Source of the DNA: Cudoniella acicularis
Taxonomy: Eukaryota; Ascomycota; Leotiomycetes; Helotiales; Helotiaceae
NCBI GenBank assembly: GCA_013054445.1
Contig: JAAMPI010000435.1
Coordinates: 1-37,991, forward strand
Reading direction: 5' to 3'
DNA length: 37,991 nucleotides
The notes below the pieces were generated by a model. That model was given only the letters and a program-made list of their open reading frames with translations, was not told the origin of the DNA and did not search any database. The position numbers and the translations under genes are program-made. This document shows, piece after piece, positions 1 through 10,645 of this stretch. How positions within the stretch are numbered: the stretch's first letter is position 1; each line of letters opens with the position of its first letter.

Positions 1-657
1 AAAAGTTCCCAAGCCTCTAAATTTGGAGAACACCAACAACACCAGCCGCAAACCGACACGCCATCATCATCCATGGACGTTGAAATGTCACAGGAAAAGC
101 GGGAACCTCCTTCGCCAGACACCACTTGCAAATACAATCTCTCTTGCACCAACAAGGATTGCAAATTTGCCCATCAGTCACCGGCCGCTCCTCCTAGTGC
201 CGCTATCGATGTCAATGATGTATGCTCCTTCGGGGCTGCCTGTAAGAATAGAAAATGCACCGGCCGACATCCATCCCCCGCTCAGAAAATTGCTCACCAA
301 ACCGAGATGGATTGCAAATTCTTCCCCAACTGCTCAAATCCAGCATGTCCTTTCAGGCATCCCACCATGCCATTATGCCGCAATGGTGCTGACTGTACAA
401 CCCCTAATTGCAAATTCACACACTCGAAGGTCATGTGCAAATTCAACCCCTGCCTGAACCCGTCATGTGTGTATAAACATGTCGAGGGTCAAAAGAGAGG
501 AAAATTCGACGACAAGGTCTGGGTTGCTGGTGAGACGAAAGAACATGTCAGTGAGAGGAAATTTGTGGATGAGAATGCTGAGGAGGAACTTATTAGACCA
601 GGAGCTGCAGAGGCGTTAAGTCAGGAATCGGGTGCTCAGGCGGAATTGATCACATAA
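1..657 (+). CDS. NAB2: Nab2-type CCCH zinc-finger poly(A) RNA-binding protein, 5' truncated
   Basis: Nuclear polyadenylated-RNA-binding protein of the Nab2/ZC3H14 family, which binds poly(A) tails and acts in tail-length control and mRNA export. The frame is open from base 1 with no start, so the gene begins outside the window; the ATG at 73 is internal. Five CCCH fingers are visible, counted from that Met: CKYNLSC-CKFAH (C-x5-C-x4-C-x3-H), CSFGAAC-CTGRH, CKFFPNC-CPFRH, CRNGADC-CKFTH and a last one with a shorter first spacing, CKFNPC-CVYKH (C-x4-C-x4-C-x3-H). Tandem fingers with x5-x4-x3 spacing are the signature of the Nab2 C-terminus. An acidic tail follows to TAA at 655-657. The N-terminal PWI-like domain expected in the family lies outside the window, so the assignment rests on finger count and spacing. 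Confidence 0.85.
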   Translation, partial: KSSQASKFGEHQQHQPQTDTPSSSMDVEMSQEKREPPSPDTTCKYNLSCTNKDCKFAHQSPAAPPSAAIDVNDVCSFGAACKNRKCTGRHPSPAQKIAHQTEMDCKFFPNCSNPACPFRHPTMPLCRNGADCTTPNCKFTHSKVMCKFNPCLNPSCVYKHVEGQKRGKFDDKVWVAGETKEHVSERKFVDENAEEELIRPGAAEALSQESGAQAELIT

Positions 658-1054
658 TGCTGGTGTGTTTAACCTACGGGCGGCAAAATGGAAAAAAAAT
701 GAAACTGTATGATATTTGGAAGGTGGGCTGCATGGCGTTCAGGTCGGCGGACTGTCAGATTTTGGATCTCCTGCTTGGAGAGCCTACAGAGTTAGCTATT
801 AAAATGGACCTTATGTCTCCTCGGCGTCTCAGAGCAAAGATCTCTGAGGTAGCCCTACAACATAATATCTTCCACGTGAAATGTGATTTATGAAAATCAT
901 TGGTAGAGGCTGTTTAACATTTTTGGTACTGATTTGCTGGTGAAATCCCAACAGCTACTGGGTGACCTGCATGTGGGGCTAAGCGAGTGCACCATGAAGC
1001 TTCGAAAGACGACTCCTCTCATGTTGCGACTTCAGGCCCCAATTGCTCGGGGCA
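658..1054. other. NAB2-HEM14 intergenic region
   Basis: Holds the NAB2 3' UTR and the HEM14 promoter and leader. Short open frames at 657-893 and 987-1238 show no family resemblance. An ATG at 994 opens a 26-codon frame that ends at TGA 1072-1074 and looks like a mitochondrial presequence (Arg/Lys-rich, no acidic residues until its end). It is out of frame with the HEM14 body. Confidence 0.5.
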
Positions 1055-3085
1055 ATGCGTTCCCAGAAACCTGAACACGCCGTGGTCACTCTCCTCGGGC
1101 AATGCTTTACCACACCCAAATGCCAGAGTTTCCACAATTCTTCGAGAACGGTTCAAGGATACCGAACCAGTGCACAAACTCAACGCCAGCATGTTAACGC
1201 GCAGCGAAGAGGGTACCAGACCCATACAGAAGGGTTGAATATCAGCTCATCTACTTTATCGAACGGATACCCGTCCAAATCTCCTGTTGCCCGCTTCCAA
1301 CCCCACCAGCCGAAACATGCAAAACAACAAAACAAGAGCTCGCCATCTCACGCGATTCAGAACAATGATGCCACGGGAATTGCGGTTTTGGGCGGAGGAA
1401 TTACTGGGCTTGCAACTGCTCATTACCTTGCGAAGGAACTACCCAATGCCAAAATCACCATTTTTGAAGGCAGTGAACGGATGGGAGGTTGGCTCCGAAG
1501 CCAGCGCTACGATGTGAATGGAGGCAAAATCCTCTTTGAGCAAGGTCCCAGAACACTGCGTCCAAGCGCCACCGCGTCTGGGTTTACAACATTGGAATTA
1601 GTAAGTCGGGATTGACTTTTTTATCTCATTGGGGACTTTGTGCTGAATAAATATTTTCCAGATTCAAGACTTAAAACTTGAAAATCAGCTCCTCATAGCT
1701 ACGAAGGACTCGGACGCGGCTCGAAATCGATTCATATATTATCCTGATCATCTCGTAAAGATGCCGAGCCCGGGAAAGCATATGTTGAACATGGCATCTA
1801 TTTTCCAAGTTGCATGGTCTCTGAGAGTAGAACCGGTTTTTCAAGGACTGGTATACGGAATTTGCACGTGGCCCTTCAGAGCGCCTCGACCTAAAGATCT
1901 ACAAGATGAGTCGGTGGGATCTTTCCTGGAGCGCAACCTCGGAGGGCCAAATGTCGGAGACAATATGGTTTCAGCTGTGCTACATGGTATTTATGCTGGT
2001 GACATTCAAAGGTTGAGCATCAAATCATTGATGCCTAAAATATGGTATCTTGAAGGGCTCCCGGAGTCCGTAAGAAATGGACGTGTGATGCGTGGTGGGG
2101 CTTTGATGGAATATCGGGACGCGAAACTTCACAATGAAATTTTTCAAAAGATACAGCCGTCACTCACACGTTTTTTGTCTTCTGCAAGTGTGTATACGTT
2201 CAAGGACGGGATTGGGACTTTGTCAGGGACGTTGGAGAAATCTCTACGGGGTAATCCAAATGTTGAATTTAAGCTCAATAGTCAGATCAAGAGCCTTGAG
2301 TACGATAATAAGGACGACGCGGTCAAGGTATGTAATATTACTAATTCACCTTCTCAAAATCATACTCAAGCTCACAACATTCATAGATTACAACTGCCAG
2401 CAATCTCCCTAATTCTGGAGGCAAATACAAAAAAGTGATATCCACCATTTCTGGCCGCAACCTCTCAACCTTAACCTCAGAAGCCCTCCCCTCCCTAGCA
2501 TCAATCTACTCTGTCACAGTCATGGTCGTAAATCTCTACTACACCAATCCCGACATCCTACCCCAACGTGGTTTCGGCTACCTCATCCCCCGCTCTATTT
2601 CGCTCGACCAGAACCCAGAAAGAGCACTGGGTGTTGTCTTCGACTCGGATGCTATCAAAGGCCAAGACACTGTCCCAGGAACCAAAGTCACAGTTATGCT
2701 CGGCGGTCATTGGTGGGATAGTTTCGATTCGTACCCCGACCAAGACGAGGGTACTGCCATGGCAATGGCAGTACTAAAACGGCACCTTGGCGTCCATGAT
2801 GAACCGGCTCTTGTTAAAGTCGCTCTCCAGAAAGATTGTATTCCGCAATACACTGTTGGTCACGACGCGCGAATGAAAAAAGCCCATTCGGAGCTGATGG
2901 TGGCATTTAAGGGCAAAGTGGCAGTTGCTGGAAATAGCTATGCGGGCGTTGGACTTAACGACTGCATAAAAAGTGCGAGAGAGGTGGTAATGGGGTTTAA
3001 AGAAGATGATGACCTCACTGGACTAGAGCAATTCACGGTTCCTAGGCATTGGGTGGACACAGTTCCAAGTCCCATAAATTCATAG
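1055..3085 (+). CDS. HEM14: Protoporphyrinogen oxidase (heme biosynthesis)
   Basis: Mitochondrial inner-membrane flavoenzyme that oxidises protoporphyrinogen IX to protoporphyrin IX, the penultimate step of heme synthesis. Three exons: 1055-1600, 1662-2327 and 2387-3085; introns 1601-1661 (gtaagt..cag) and 2328-2386 (gtatgt..tag), both phase 0. The product is about 636 aa. A GxGGxxG-like dinucleotide fold (AVLGGGITGLATAHYLA) starts near residue 110, followed by FEGSERMGGWL and EQGPRTLRP, the FAD-binding region of the PPOX/amine-oxidase superfamily. Near the C-terminus, AVAGNSYAGVGLNDCIKSAR is the typical second FAD contact of PPOX. The first ~105 residues are basic, Ser/Gln-rich and unconserved, consistent with a mitochondrial presequence. 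The start is uncertain: 1055 is the first ATG in this frame, but presequence-like peptide also occurs in another frame from 994. Confidence 0.9.
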
Positions 3086-3506
3086 GAATAAGAAGTGGGG
3101 AGATAGATGGTTATGGAATGTAGATATGTTTGTTAGAGCCTGCTGTAACATGAGCGAGCATTTTGTAAGTCTGTGTAAGATTACGGACATAGGGTCATAA
3201 AAGAAACATTATTGAAATTGACAAATTTGCAATATTTACCCCTTTATGCTTTGAGTGCTTACTCGGAGTAGTTTGTGAGATATTATGCCAAGAAAGTAAT
3301 ATTACCTGACACATCTATTCGTCTTGTATGTATGCACAGTATGAATATTAATTTTATCTTGGTAATCATCTAACAACTTCCAAGTGGTTTGTACCGTTTC
3401 GCTTACGGTGCCACTGTCTCCCGATTCCCTAAATGAGCATGAATTGACTTCCCCCTATTTCTGATCGCCTCTCTCTTCTGTGTATTGAATTCCCGCCTCA
3501 TCCGCC
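3086..3506. other. Convergent 3' region
   Basis: AT-rich tail between HEM14 (+) and the decayed RING gene (-). It should hold both 3' UTRs. I see no open frame or structured element of note. Confidence 0.5.
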
Positions 3507-5840
3507 TTATGTGAACCACTGAGTATGCGAATTTCTTGCACCATTGAGTATGGGATGCCAATTTCGACTAGAATTGGACAACTTAGCTTGGTGTCTCCAG
3601 TAGTCCTGCGAGAGATTTTCATTCAACCCGAGGTTTACGGCCATGCACACCGCATTATCCCAAACATCCCCTACTTCAGGCGTGATGCCGGCAACTTCGT
3701 GAAGGACAATACCCGTGCTGCGGCAGTTAGGACAGTCCATTTTGTAGCGATCGGGGTCGTCCCAGTAATCACGGACGCAGATGTAGTGGAAGAGGTGAGT
3801 GCAGTGAAGCTGGATGAGTAACTAGTTGGCTGTGAAGTTGTACTGGCAGATAGCGCAGGGAACCTTGATTCTGTCTTTTGATATTGGGCCTTCTGGGCCT
3901 TTATCTCCGATGAGATGGATGGCGAAAAGTCCCTTCCATATGTTGACTTTGCGGGAAGGACTTTGCTTTTCGAAGCCAGGTTGCTCGATATTCTCGAGAT
4001 CCCGTATGATTCGATAAAAGCTCGAGATAGCCCCTTTCATGTGGTTGTGTCTTCTCGTGGCTGAGGTGTCGAAAATAAAGTACAGTTGATCCCATGGACG
4101 CTGTTTATTCCAGTCTCGAACGAGGAGGTAGTTTCTCCTCTTCATATTTACCTCGCCGATTTTGCTGATAAGTATTTCTACACTTTTCAGCATGAAAATA
4201 TCAGTCATGAGGAAGTCATCCGGGTTGTAAGATACCATATGTCATCCCTGAGTTTGTCATGGATATCCCACCACTCGTCATTGCCTACTACTCGCTTGTT
4301 TATGAAGACATCCTCGACATGTTCAGCCAAGATTCGTATTTCAAAACTTTCATGATACATCAGTAGTGAGGCCCAGAGCGACCACTTAACAAATTAGCAT
4401 TTTGATTTTCGAGTGGGGAGGAGAGGAGCCTAGAGGATGAAACTTCTCTCGACCTATTAGAATAGGAGTTGGGGGGGAGGTAGAAAGGAAAGGATTAATT
4501 ATGTCGCTTGTTAGCTTGTCTGAGAGATTCTGTAAAGTAATTAGCGCTTGTACTATTTCCAAATTTTCCACAATAGGCGCATGACGTAGATACTCACAGC
4601 TCGAATAATATCTGCAATCTTTTCAGAGAAGCGAACATTTTGTTCTACAAATTGCATCCTCGTGAGATTCCTTGCCTAATAACTGTCAGTATTTTGATTA
4701 TTGTTTGCCTTTTTCGAGTAGGGTTGGAGTGTCTGTTTAGCAAGGTGTGAGGCTACTGATAACGTTACTCATTCCTTTTCCTGCGTGGCTTCAAAGAGAC
4801 GATTTTATTGAGTACCCTCTTGGAGACTTCCCAAGTAGATGAAGACTGCGAGATCAAGGTCATCTTACCCTTCCTTGGTTCATAATAGAGAGTTTTGATA
4901 TCGCCGCTGAAACTAGATGGAGACTCTCAGCCACATCATCATATAAATTGTTGATAAAACTGAAATCTGGGTCGTTCCTCTGTTCCGTTTTTGGCTGTGG
5001 CGAGATCCGAAGCAGTTCATCGTAATGGAGCAGAGTTGTCAGCTCAATGGTTCTCTTTAGTCGCGAAATTCCCAGTGGCGCGTCTCCCACATGAAGTCCG
5101 TGATAATGGAGTGCTCGAATCCACAACCGATGCAGCACCCAGGACAGACGAAGGTCGGTATTTTCTAGGTTTGAGTCATCTGGTACCTAGCATAACCGTT
5201 GTTAAAACTTCGTGATAAAATTACGAGCACGAAATTTACTCATAGGCCGACCCTAAGTCTCCGGGTCCCTCTTGTTAGCGAATCTTCTCAGTATGGTTAA
5301 ATTCTCGAGCAATTCGAACGCAACCTGCAACGGATAAATCACTCGTACATCAAACGCTTCAAATTCCGCTATACTAGACGAGCCACTCTGGCTATTAAAA
5401 GCCTGAGCGACAATCTCTCGCTGAAGGTGATTCAGGTCTTTATCGTGTTTTGGCAAGTCCTTCGAAGGTAATTAGCTTTCTTGGTAGGCCCAGGTCACTA
5501 AACAACAACTTACATCTGGATGATTATATCGAATTCTGAGCCACTCATCTCGAAGTATTTGATTGCCAGCGTTGGAAAAATTCATTGCTTCAATATCCTG
5601 ATATACTTGTTTAGGGACTTTCTTTTTCACAATCTGTTCAAGATGCACGAACACAGAGTTAAATCTAAATCCAGGCGTTGATGACCTATTATTCTGGTAC
5701 ATTTCTTCGAGAAGAGCACTTTCCCAGTCCAACTCGCGCTCCTGGATTCTTGTCAAATTTTATTTGCGTCTGAGGTGGTAATTCCATTTTTCCCGCTCCA
5801 GGCCTCTCCGCCTGGATGCCCGGTCCTCTGGCGAAAGCTA
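3507..5840 (-). pseudogene. Decayed RING-H2 finger gene
   Basis: Coding-like sequence for one multi-exon protein is readable on the minus strand but is broken. Fairly clear exons: ~5837-5515, 5459-5240, 5164-4869, 4675-4598, ~4384-3507. The first two introns join in phase (5460-5513, 5165-5239). The 3' part has a RING-H2 finger: C-A-I-C, then C-T-H-L-F-H-Y-I-C, then C-P-N-C (C3H2C3), typical of E3 ubiquitin ligases. Lesions: in-frame TAA at 5760-5762, TAG at 5253-5255, TAG at 3822-3824 inside the RING, and a reading-frame change near 4230-4245, where a frame ending DKLRDDIWYL passes to one reading YNPDDFLMTDIFML. A further TAG at 5838-5840 could instead be a splice acceptor. Every stop could come from CAG or CAA by one C-to-T change. 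The start codon was not found, and the segment 4869-4676 cannot be joined cleanly. The substrate and wider family are not recognised. Confidence 0.7.
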
Positions 5841-6973
5841 AATTGCCCCATGATTCGCTATTTTGAAATAAATAGAAGAGGATGAAGATGTGCTAATAAA
5901 TCAGCGAAGCGGTGTGTGAAAACGATGAATTCAGACCAGACTTTCAACTATTTTCGTGGGATTGAAATCAAAAGAACGCGTGTTGCCTTTGGAAAAATAG
6001 AGGTATTGTCTGCCTTTGTTATATGAAATGTAGCTTACTGGAAAATGATAGACTTTGGAATACCGGATCCGGTTCGGAAATTCCAACCAGGAATAAGATG
6101 AGCATAAAGGAAAAATAGCCTTCCTAGCTTAGATCCCAAATGGCAAGTGTTCATTTTGCAAACTTCTAAGCTTGGACCCAAATTGGCAATTGACCATTGT
6201 GCTTCCTGTTACACTTGTAAAGCAAAAAATCGACAATGAAAAACTTGAGGGGTTTAAGTAAGACTCTTTTGCGACTGCTATTGGAGGGATTTTCATTGTG
6301 AACTTCGAGTTCGAGGCCCGGAGGTCGATTCCCGCATCATGTGACCATAGCTCTCCGGATTAGGACCCTGTCTCTTGGAATTATGTTGATAAAAGTGTGC
6401 CTAGGTACCATTACTTCCACCCCTGTTATGTTGAAGTGTACCTTGCTGTACACAACGACATTGGCCCTGTCTGTTGAGAAGGGCAGCGAGCTCGGGTCCT
6501 CTCCTGAATGCATCTTGGCACACATTGAAAGATTCATTATCGACATGATTGCGATATCTTGTTCCTCTAGCAAGGGACTAGGTGTTATCCGAGGCTATCG
6601 ATCGAGTTTATGTATGTTGTAGAGAAAACGGATTGGGAATTTGCCTTCCCATATGATGGCGTAAATCTCTCTTGGGTGATTTTGGGGCTCCTAGGCTTGA
6701 TGAGGTAAACCCGACTTTCGCTACTTGGGACTTGATATGTACACCATTTTTACTTTGCACTTGGAACATTAGTAAGATTAAACTTGTAAGGCTATTTATA
6801 TAGCCAGAATATTAAGTATGTATTCTATCATCCAATCATTATCATTCAACGTCAAGGGTATTTCGTACATCCATTCCATTTCCCCATTTTCCCAACGCCT
6901 TTTGATCTAATAAACTCCATAGGTTCCCAACCAGTAATATACTTTCATGAAAGAAGACAACGAAGTCCGCACT
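5841..6973. other. Gene-poor region, possible relic sequence
   Basis: No intact gene. Fragments upstream of the RING pseudogene on the minus strand (to about 6000) still read partly like protein but in changing frames, which fits further decay of the same locus. 6337-6669 is listed separately. The stretch 6670-6973 probably includes the 3' UTR of the CRH gene. Confidence 0.4.
6337..6669 (-). pseudogene. Unidentified coding-like fragment with an in-frame TAG
   Basis: On the minus strand a frame beginning EIYAIIWEGKFPIRFLYNI and ending at the stop at 6337-6339 runs about 110 codons, with a single TAG after IHKLDR. Composition is protein-like, but I recognise no family and see no clear start or splice sites. 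It could be a relic exon of the decayed gene downstream, a separate relic, or chance. Confidence 0.2.
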
Positions 6974-8537
6974 TCATATTAGAATTCTTTCCGCAACAGC
7001 GACAGCTGCCATTCCAACAAGTGCTAAACTGCCTAATGCTGCAGTCTGTTTTGCTCCTCCTGCTTTTGAAGTGCTGGTGCTCATGGCATCCGCCACCTTG
7101 CTGCCAGCACCACATCCAAACCCGGTACACAGAACAGGGTCTGCGGACAACGCGCCTGTCGATGTTGGCGTTGCTGTAATTGGAAACCCTTGCTGGTCGT
7201 AGGTGATGGATATGGTATTCCATCCTACTGCAACCGTTTTAGTCGTTGGAAAGCCACGATCATCGAAACCAGTAATTGTCTCAAGGCCAGCGGCCGATTG
7301 CGGCGAAGAAGGCAAAGGCGATTGGACCACTAAAGAGGAAGGGGTTGATGTTGCTAATACCTGTGGAATGTTAGTTTGAGCTTATAATAAGGGGCAAATC
7401 GAAGATTGAGGGGTGGCGCACTCACTGCTGCAGAGCTTGCAGGTACAATTTTCCCAGACGACGTGATGATCCATCCGCTTGGAACTCCAACAGCAGAGGT
7501 GTATGATGAAGCAGCGGTTGAGAGTGTTGTTGCTCCAACCCATGGCCATCCTGTCTGCGCAGTGGTTTCGCTCTGAGAACTTCCACCGAATCCAACCGGG
7601 ATTGAGGGTGAAGCGGATGTAATGGCTGGCACGTTGGCAGTTGAGACAGTGCTTCCTGCCGACCCAGCATTTCCGTTAATTTTTCCACCAACTGCTTGAA
7701 TGGATCCCCAAGAACCGCTAGTGTCTCCGTAGGTGTATTGTGTCCCAGTCGAATAGTCAGTTACGGCAATGGACTGTACAGTCATTGTGAAAGGACCTTT
7801 GGAATAGTCGGTAGGCCCCCGCGCCCAGGAAATAGTTCCCGCGGGATTTGAAGAATCTCCACCCGACCAAGCTCCAAATTTGACTCGCATTGGCGTCTGT
7901 GGATATTGATTCGTATCGGCTGTTGCCGGCGTAAGCACGCGAACAACATTGCTTCCGACAGACCAGGTAATCTGAGTAGAGGTCCATTCAACGGTGTATG
8001 TAATGAATTGGCCCTGGTTGTTGGATGCAGGATTGAAGGCTCCACGGTTGTAGGTTGTGACATCCCCCTTGCCAAAGTAATTTGTTTGTACTTCTGTATC
8101 ATCAGCCCCAAGCCATTCCATGTCAATCTCGTCCAAATCGTCTGACTCTAAAACCAGTGTGCTAACAATCCCAGCCCCAGGCGCTGCCTTCATTGTAATC
8201 TCAACCTTTCCAAACATGATGTAAAAGACGCTGGTGAGTTGTGGAGCATCGCCAGACTTCGCGATTGTGAAGTGAGCTCCGCTCGAATCGTACGTGGGAC
8301 TTCCTGTCGCGGTGAAGGAATTGACCGAGCCCTGGGTGAAGTCGACGTTGATTGCTTTACCGAGAGCTGTGTCGGCGGGACATGATGCTATAATTTTGTT
8401 AATTGTGATTTTCAGATAGAGATGATTTGGGGGGGCTTACTTGTGTAGAGCGGATTGCAGGAAGAGTAAGTCTGGGCGAGAACAGGCCGGCAGCAGAACA
8501 ACACTGCTGCAACGACGGAAAGGCAATTCGAAAACAT
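6974..8537 (-). CDS. CRH-family GH16 cell-wall transglycosylase, GPI-anchored
   Basis: Extracellular chitin-glucan crosslinking enzyme of the Crh1/Crh2/Utr2 family (GH16), which transfers chitin chains to beta-1,6/1,3-glucan in the wall. Three exons: 8537-8441, 8387-7426 and 7360-6974; introns 8388-8440 and 7361-7425. About 481 aa. Residues 1-21 form a signal peptide ending VLA before QTYSS. The GH16 catalytic motif E-I-D-M-E lies at about residues 119-123 within DEIDMEWLG; in the family the first Glu is the nucleophile and the last the acid/base. NQGQFITYTVEWT and VKFGAWSGGDSSNPAGTISW are further family blocks. A Ser/Thr-rich stalk follows, then a short hydrophobic tail preceded by small residues (KAGGAKQTAALGSLALVG), consistent with a GPI signal. 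No CBM18 chitin-binding module is present. The tail ends AERILI, slightly more polar than usual. Confidence 0.92.
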
Positions 8538-10641
8538 GGTGCTGCAAAAAAAGTGTGAATAATGTACAGAGAAAAGGAAATGCAAGATGCTCAAATACAC
8601 AGGACGTGGATCACACCACCCTGCTTTTGCTGTTGGTGAGCTGGCAAGTTTGCAAACAGAATCGATGAGGAAGGTCGGAGTTATGAAGTGTCAGTGTGGA
8701 CAACGCAGAGGCCGGTGAGGTAGGTATGGGATGTACGGAGTAACCTTTAGCAGGAAGATCTGGATGATATGGATATGCAGGCTCATGCGGATAACTGGGA
8801 AGTCTTAAAAAGCTGCAGAGATTACGATGTCTTCCAGCCTCCATCCGAAGAGCGTCAACGTCAGCCAAATGTATCATCGCATGGGGGTCAGTCAGGACAG
8901 CAAGGTTGTATAGCAAAGCCTCGTGTTGAAGAAGAGGAGGCTGGAGGTGGGCCTTGTGTTGACCTCGTTGACCTTATCCTCTTTTGGAGGGGAGTTCTGT
9001 CCGGGTTGATTCGACTCGGCTGTAAATTTTATTTGAGAGGCTGGGCGCTGGGGTTGGTGTGGAACTTCGGAAGGCTGGGCAGAAAAAGGCTCGGGTGTCG
9101 GAACTTCAAGATATTAAGCGCATCGAGCAGCAGCCTTCAACGTTGCAATGCGAAAGCAACGACTCAGACGAAAGGTCGATCTTCATCGTCTTTGAGACCC
9201 GTCCCGCAAGCCGGCGAAAGGAAGCTTGCCGATTTGCTGGTGAAGCGCCTGTGAAGAATTTCCCTGCGCGCAGGCTAGATTATCAATGGCATTGTCCGAT
9301 GCGCTCGCTGAAAGGCCGAGACTCAGTGAGACCCAGCGTGCTGGTCCATGGGAGCTGATCTATGCGGTTCCTCAAGTGGGGTTCAGAGCTGGTGGAGAAA
9401 TGGCTGCGATGAACCACGGGAGTTTTGGAACTTTGGCGGGGTCTGCGTGTAGCCTCAATCTTCAGAACCTGCAGCACAATCTCAACCATCGCTCATGTGC
9501 AAAACCGCCAGCCTTTGGAAGGCCGCCTCACCCAGCGGAGAGAAGTACTTCTACACTCAGTTGTTGCATCTTTTGAGTTTTGTGTCGTGCATTCGGGGGC
9601 TGGCCTGTACGAGTAAAGAGGCGTCTAGATGGTTTGTGGTACTCGGCGCGGAGCACAGAGAAAGCTGCAGTTACCGAGCTTCTAAATAATCGTGAATACC
9701 TTAGCTGGGTCTGGAGCCCAGCAGGCCTGGCCCAGAGATGCTGAGGTAGAGCAGTCTTGTTGGCAGCGAAGGGTTTGATAGCTGACGCCGTAGGTTATCG
9801 CTGGCAGTGTCATCAGCCTATGTGATGGGCCTACGTGAGGGGAAGATGCATTGGTTTTTTGCGTTGTGAGAGGTCAAGTTCAGCTCGTCGCGCGGCTCTC
9901 TGTCCGCCGCACGGAACTGCGAATAACATCGCAATGCCGCTCTCAGATCTTGGTAAGATCTGATGATCATCTGCGTTGAGGATGCAGCCGCCGGTCTGAG
10001 GAGAGAGAGGGTTTCGGACAAAGCATTTCCAAAGTCGTGGGCACGGCTTTAGTGAGGCGACGCGAGGCGCTTTCTGCGCTGTGCTGGTGCTGGTACCTTC
10101 ACACGGTGTTGGTATTGACTCCCGGAGTGCGTGCTCAATGCACCGGCCAGCGTCAGGACTCAGGACTCGGTGTGGCGGATCTGGTGGATGCTGGCTTTGA
10201 CATGAGCAGTCGAGATCCCAAGTCAGGCCTTGTGTCTATCTGCATCGTGGAAGGCCTGGTACGTTCTGCATAGGTACGGGGAGAGGACGAGGACGAGGAC
10301 TTTTGCTGAACTTCACTGGGACAATGGAAGCCCTTCAAACTGCCACGCCACCTCATGTCTCGCCTGCCCAACTGCAAACATCGTTTTCTGTGATCGATTC
10401 AGCGTCGTTTGATGTGTGCCGCATTGATCTGTGAGAAAGGCCCTCCCTCGTCTGAGTCCGCTGCCAGCCTGCCAGCCTGCCAAGCACGGGCCGTAGCCGA
10501 ATTTCTGAGCTTCATGACATCCAAGCCGCAACATCACTCCTCACTCTACTCCGCATCACTTCACACGCCTCTCTCCCATCCATATTTCCATTGCTCACCC
10601 TTCACCTATGGCCGACTCGTAGCTGCGACTGCTGGTCAACC
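8538..10641. promoter_or_regulatory. Long divergent intergenic region, CRH / adenylate cyclase
   Basis: A 2.1-kb gap between two divergently transcribed genes that should contain both promoters and the long cyclase leader. Several open frames occur (for example 8769-9254) but none resembles a protein family or has plausible splicing. A GAGGAC triple repeat lies near 10278, a short GCCTGCCA direct repeat near 10465, and a TACGGAGTA element at 8734-8742. Cyclase upstream ORFs are listed separately. Confidence 0.5.
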
Positions 10642-10645
10642 ATGA
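10412..10645 (+). promoter_or_regulatory. Upstream ORF overlapping the cyclase start (ATGA)
   Basis: An ATG at 10412 opens a 77-codon frame that stops at TGA 10643-10645. This overlaps the proposed cyclase ATG at 10642-10644 in a different frame, forming ATGA. The peptide has no recognised domain. If the cyclase mRNA begins upstream of 10412, this frame would be scanned first and could limit or couple cyclase translation. Transcription start is unknown, so this is inference. Confidence 0.4.
10608..10622 (+). promoter_or_regulatory. Minimal upstream ORF (four codons)
   Basis: ATG GCC GAC TCG TAG sits 20 nt before the cyclase ATG. It is very close for efficient reinitiation, so it would be expected to reduce cyclase translation if the transcript includes it. 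That effect is inference. Confidence 0.35.

Noticed and set aside
3822..3824. Stop-codon readthrough or recoding instead of pseudogenisation
   Set aside because: Other lesions, including a frame change, occur in the same gene, and the other genes in the window use TAG and TAA as normal stops.
6310..6345. tRNA B-box-like GGTCGATTCCCGC
   Set aside because: No A box, acceptor stem or anticodon arm could be found upstream at the right spacing.
8769..9254. 161-codon open frame in the CRH/cyclase gap
   Set aside because: No family resemblance, low-complexity composition and no splicing support.
10153..10377. Short minus-strand frame with Ser repeats
   Set aside because: Produced by the GAGGAC microsatellite near 10278.
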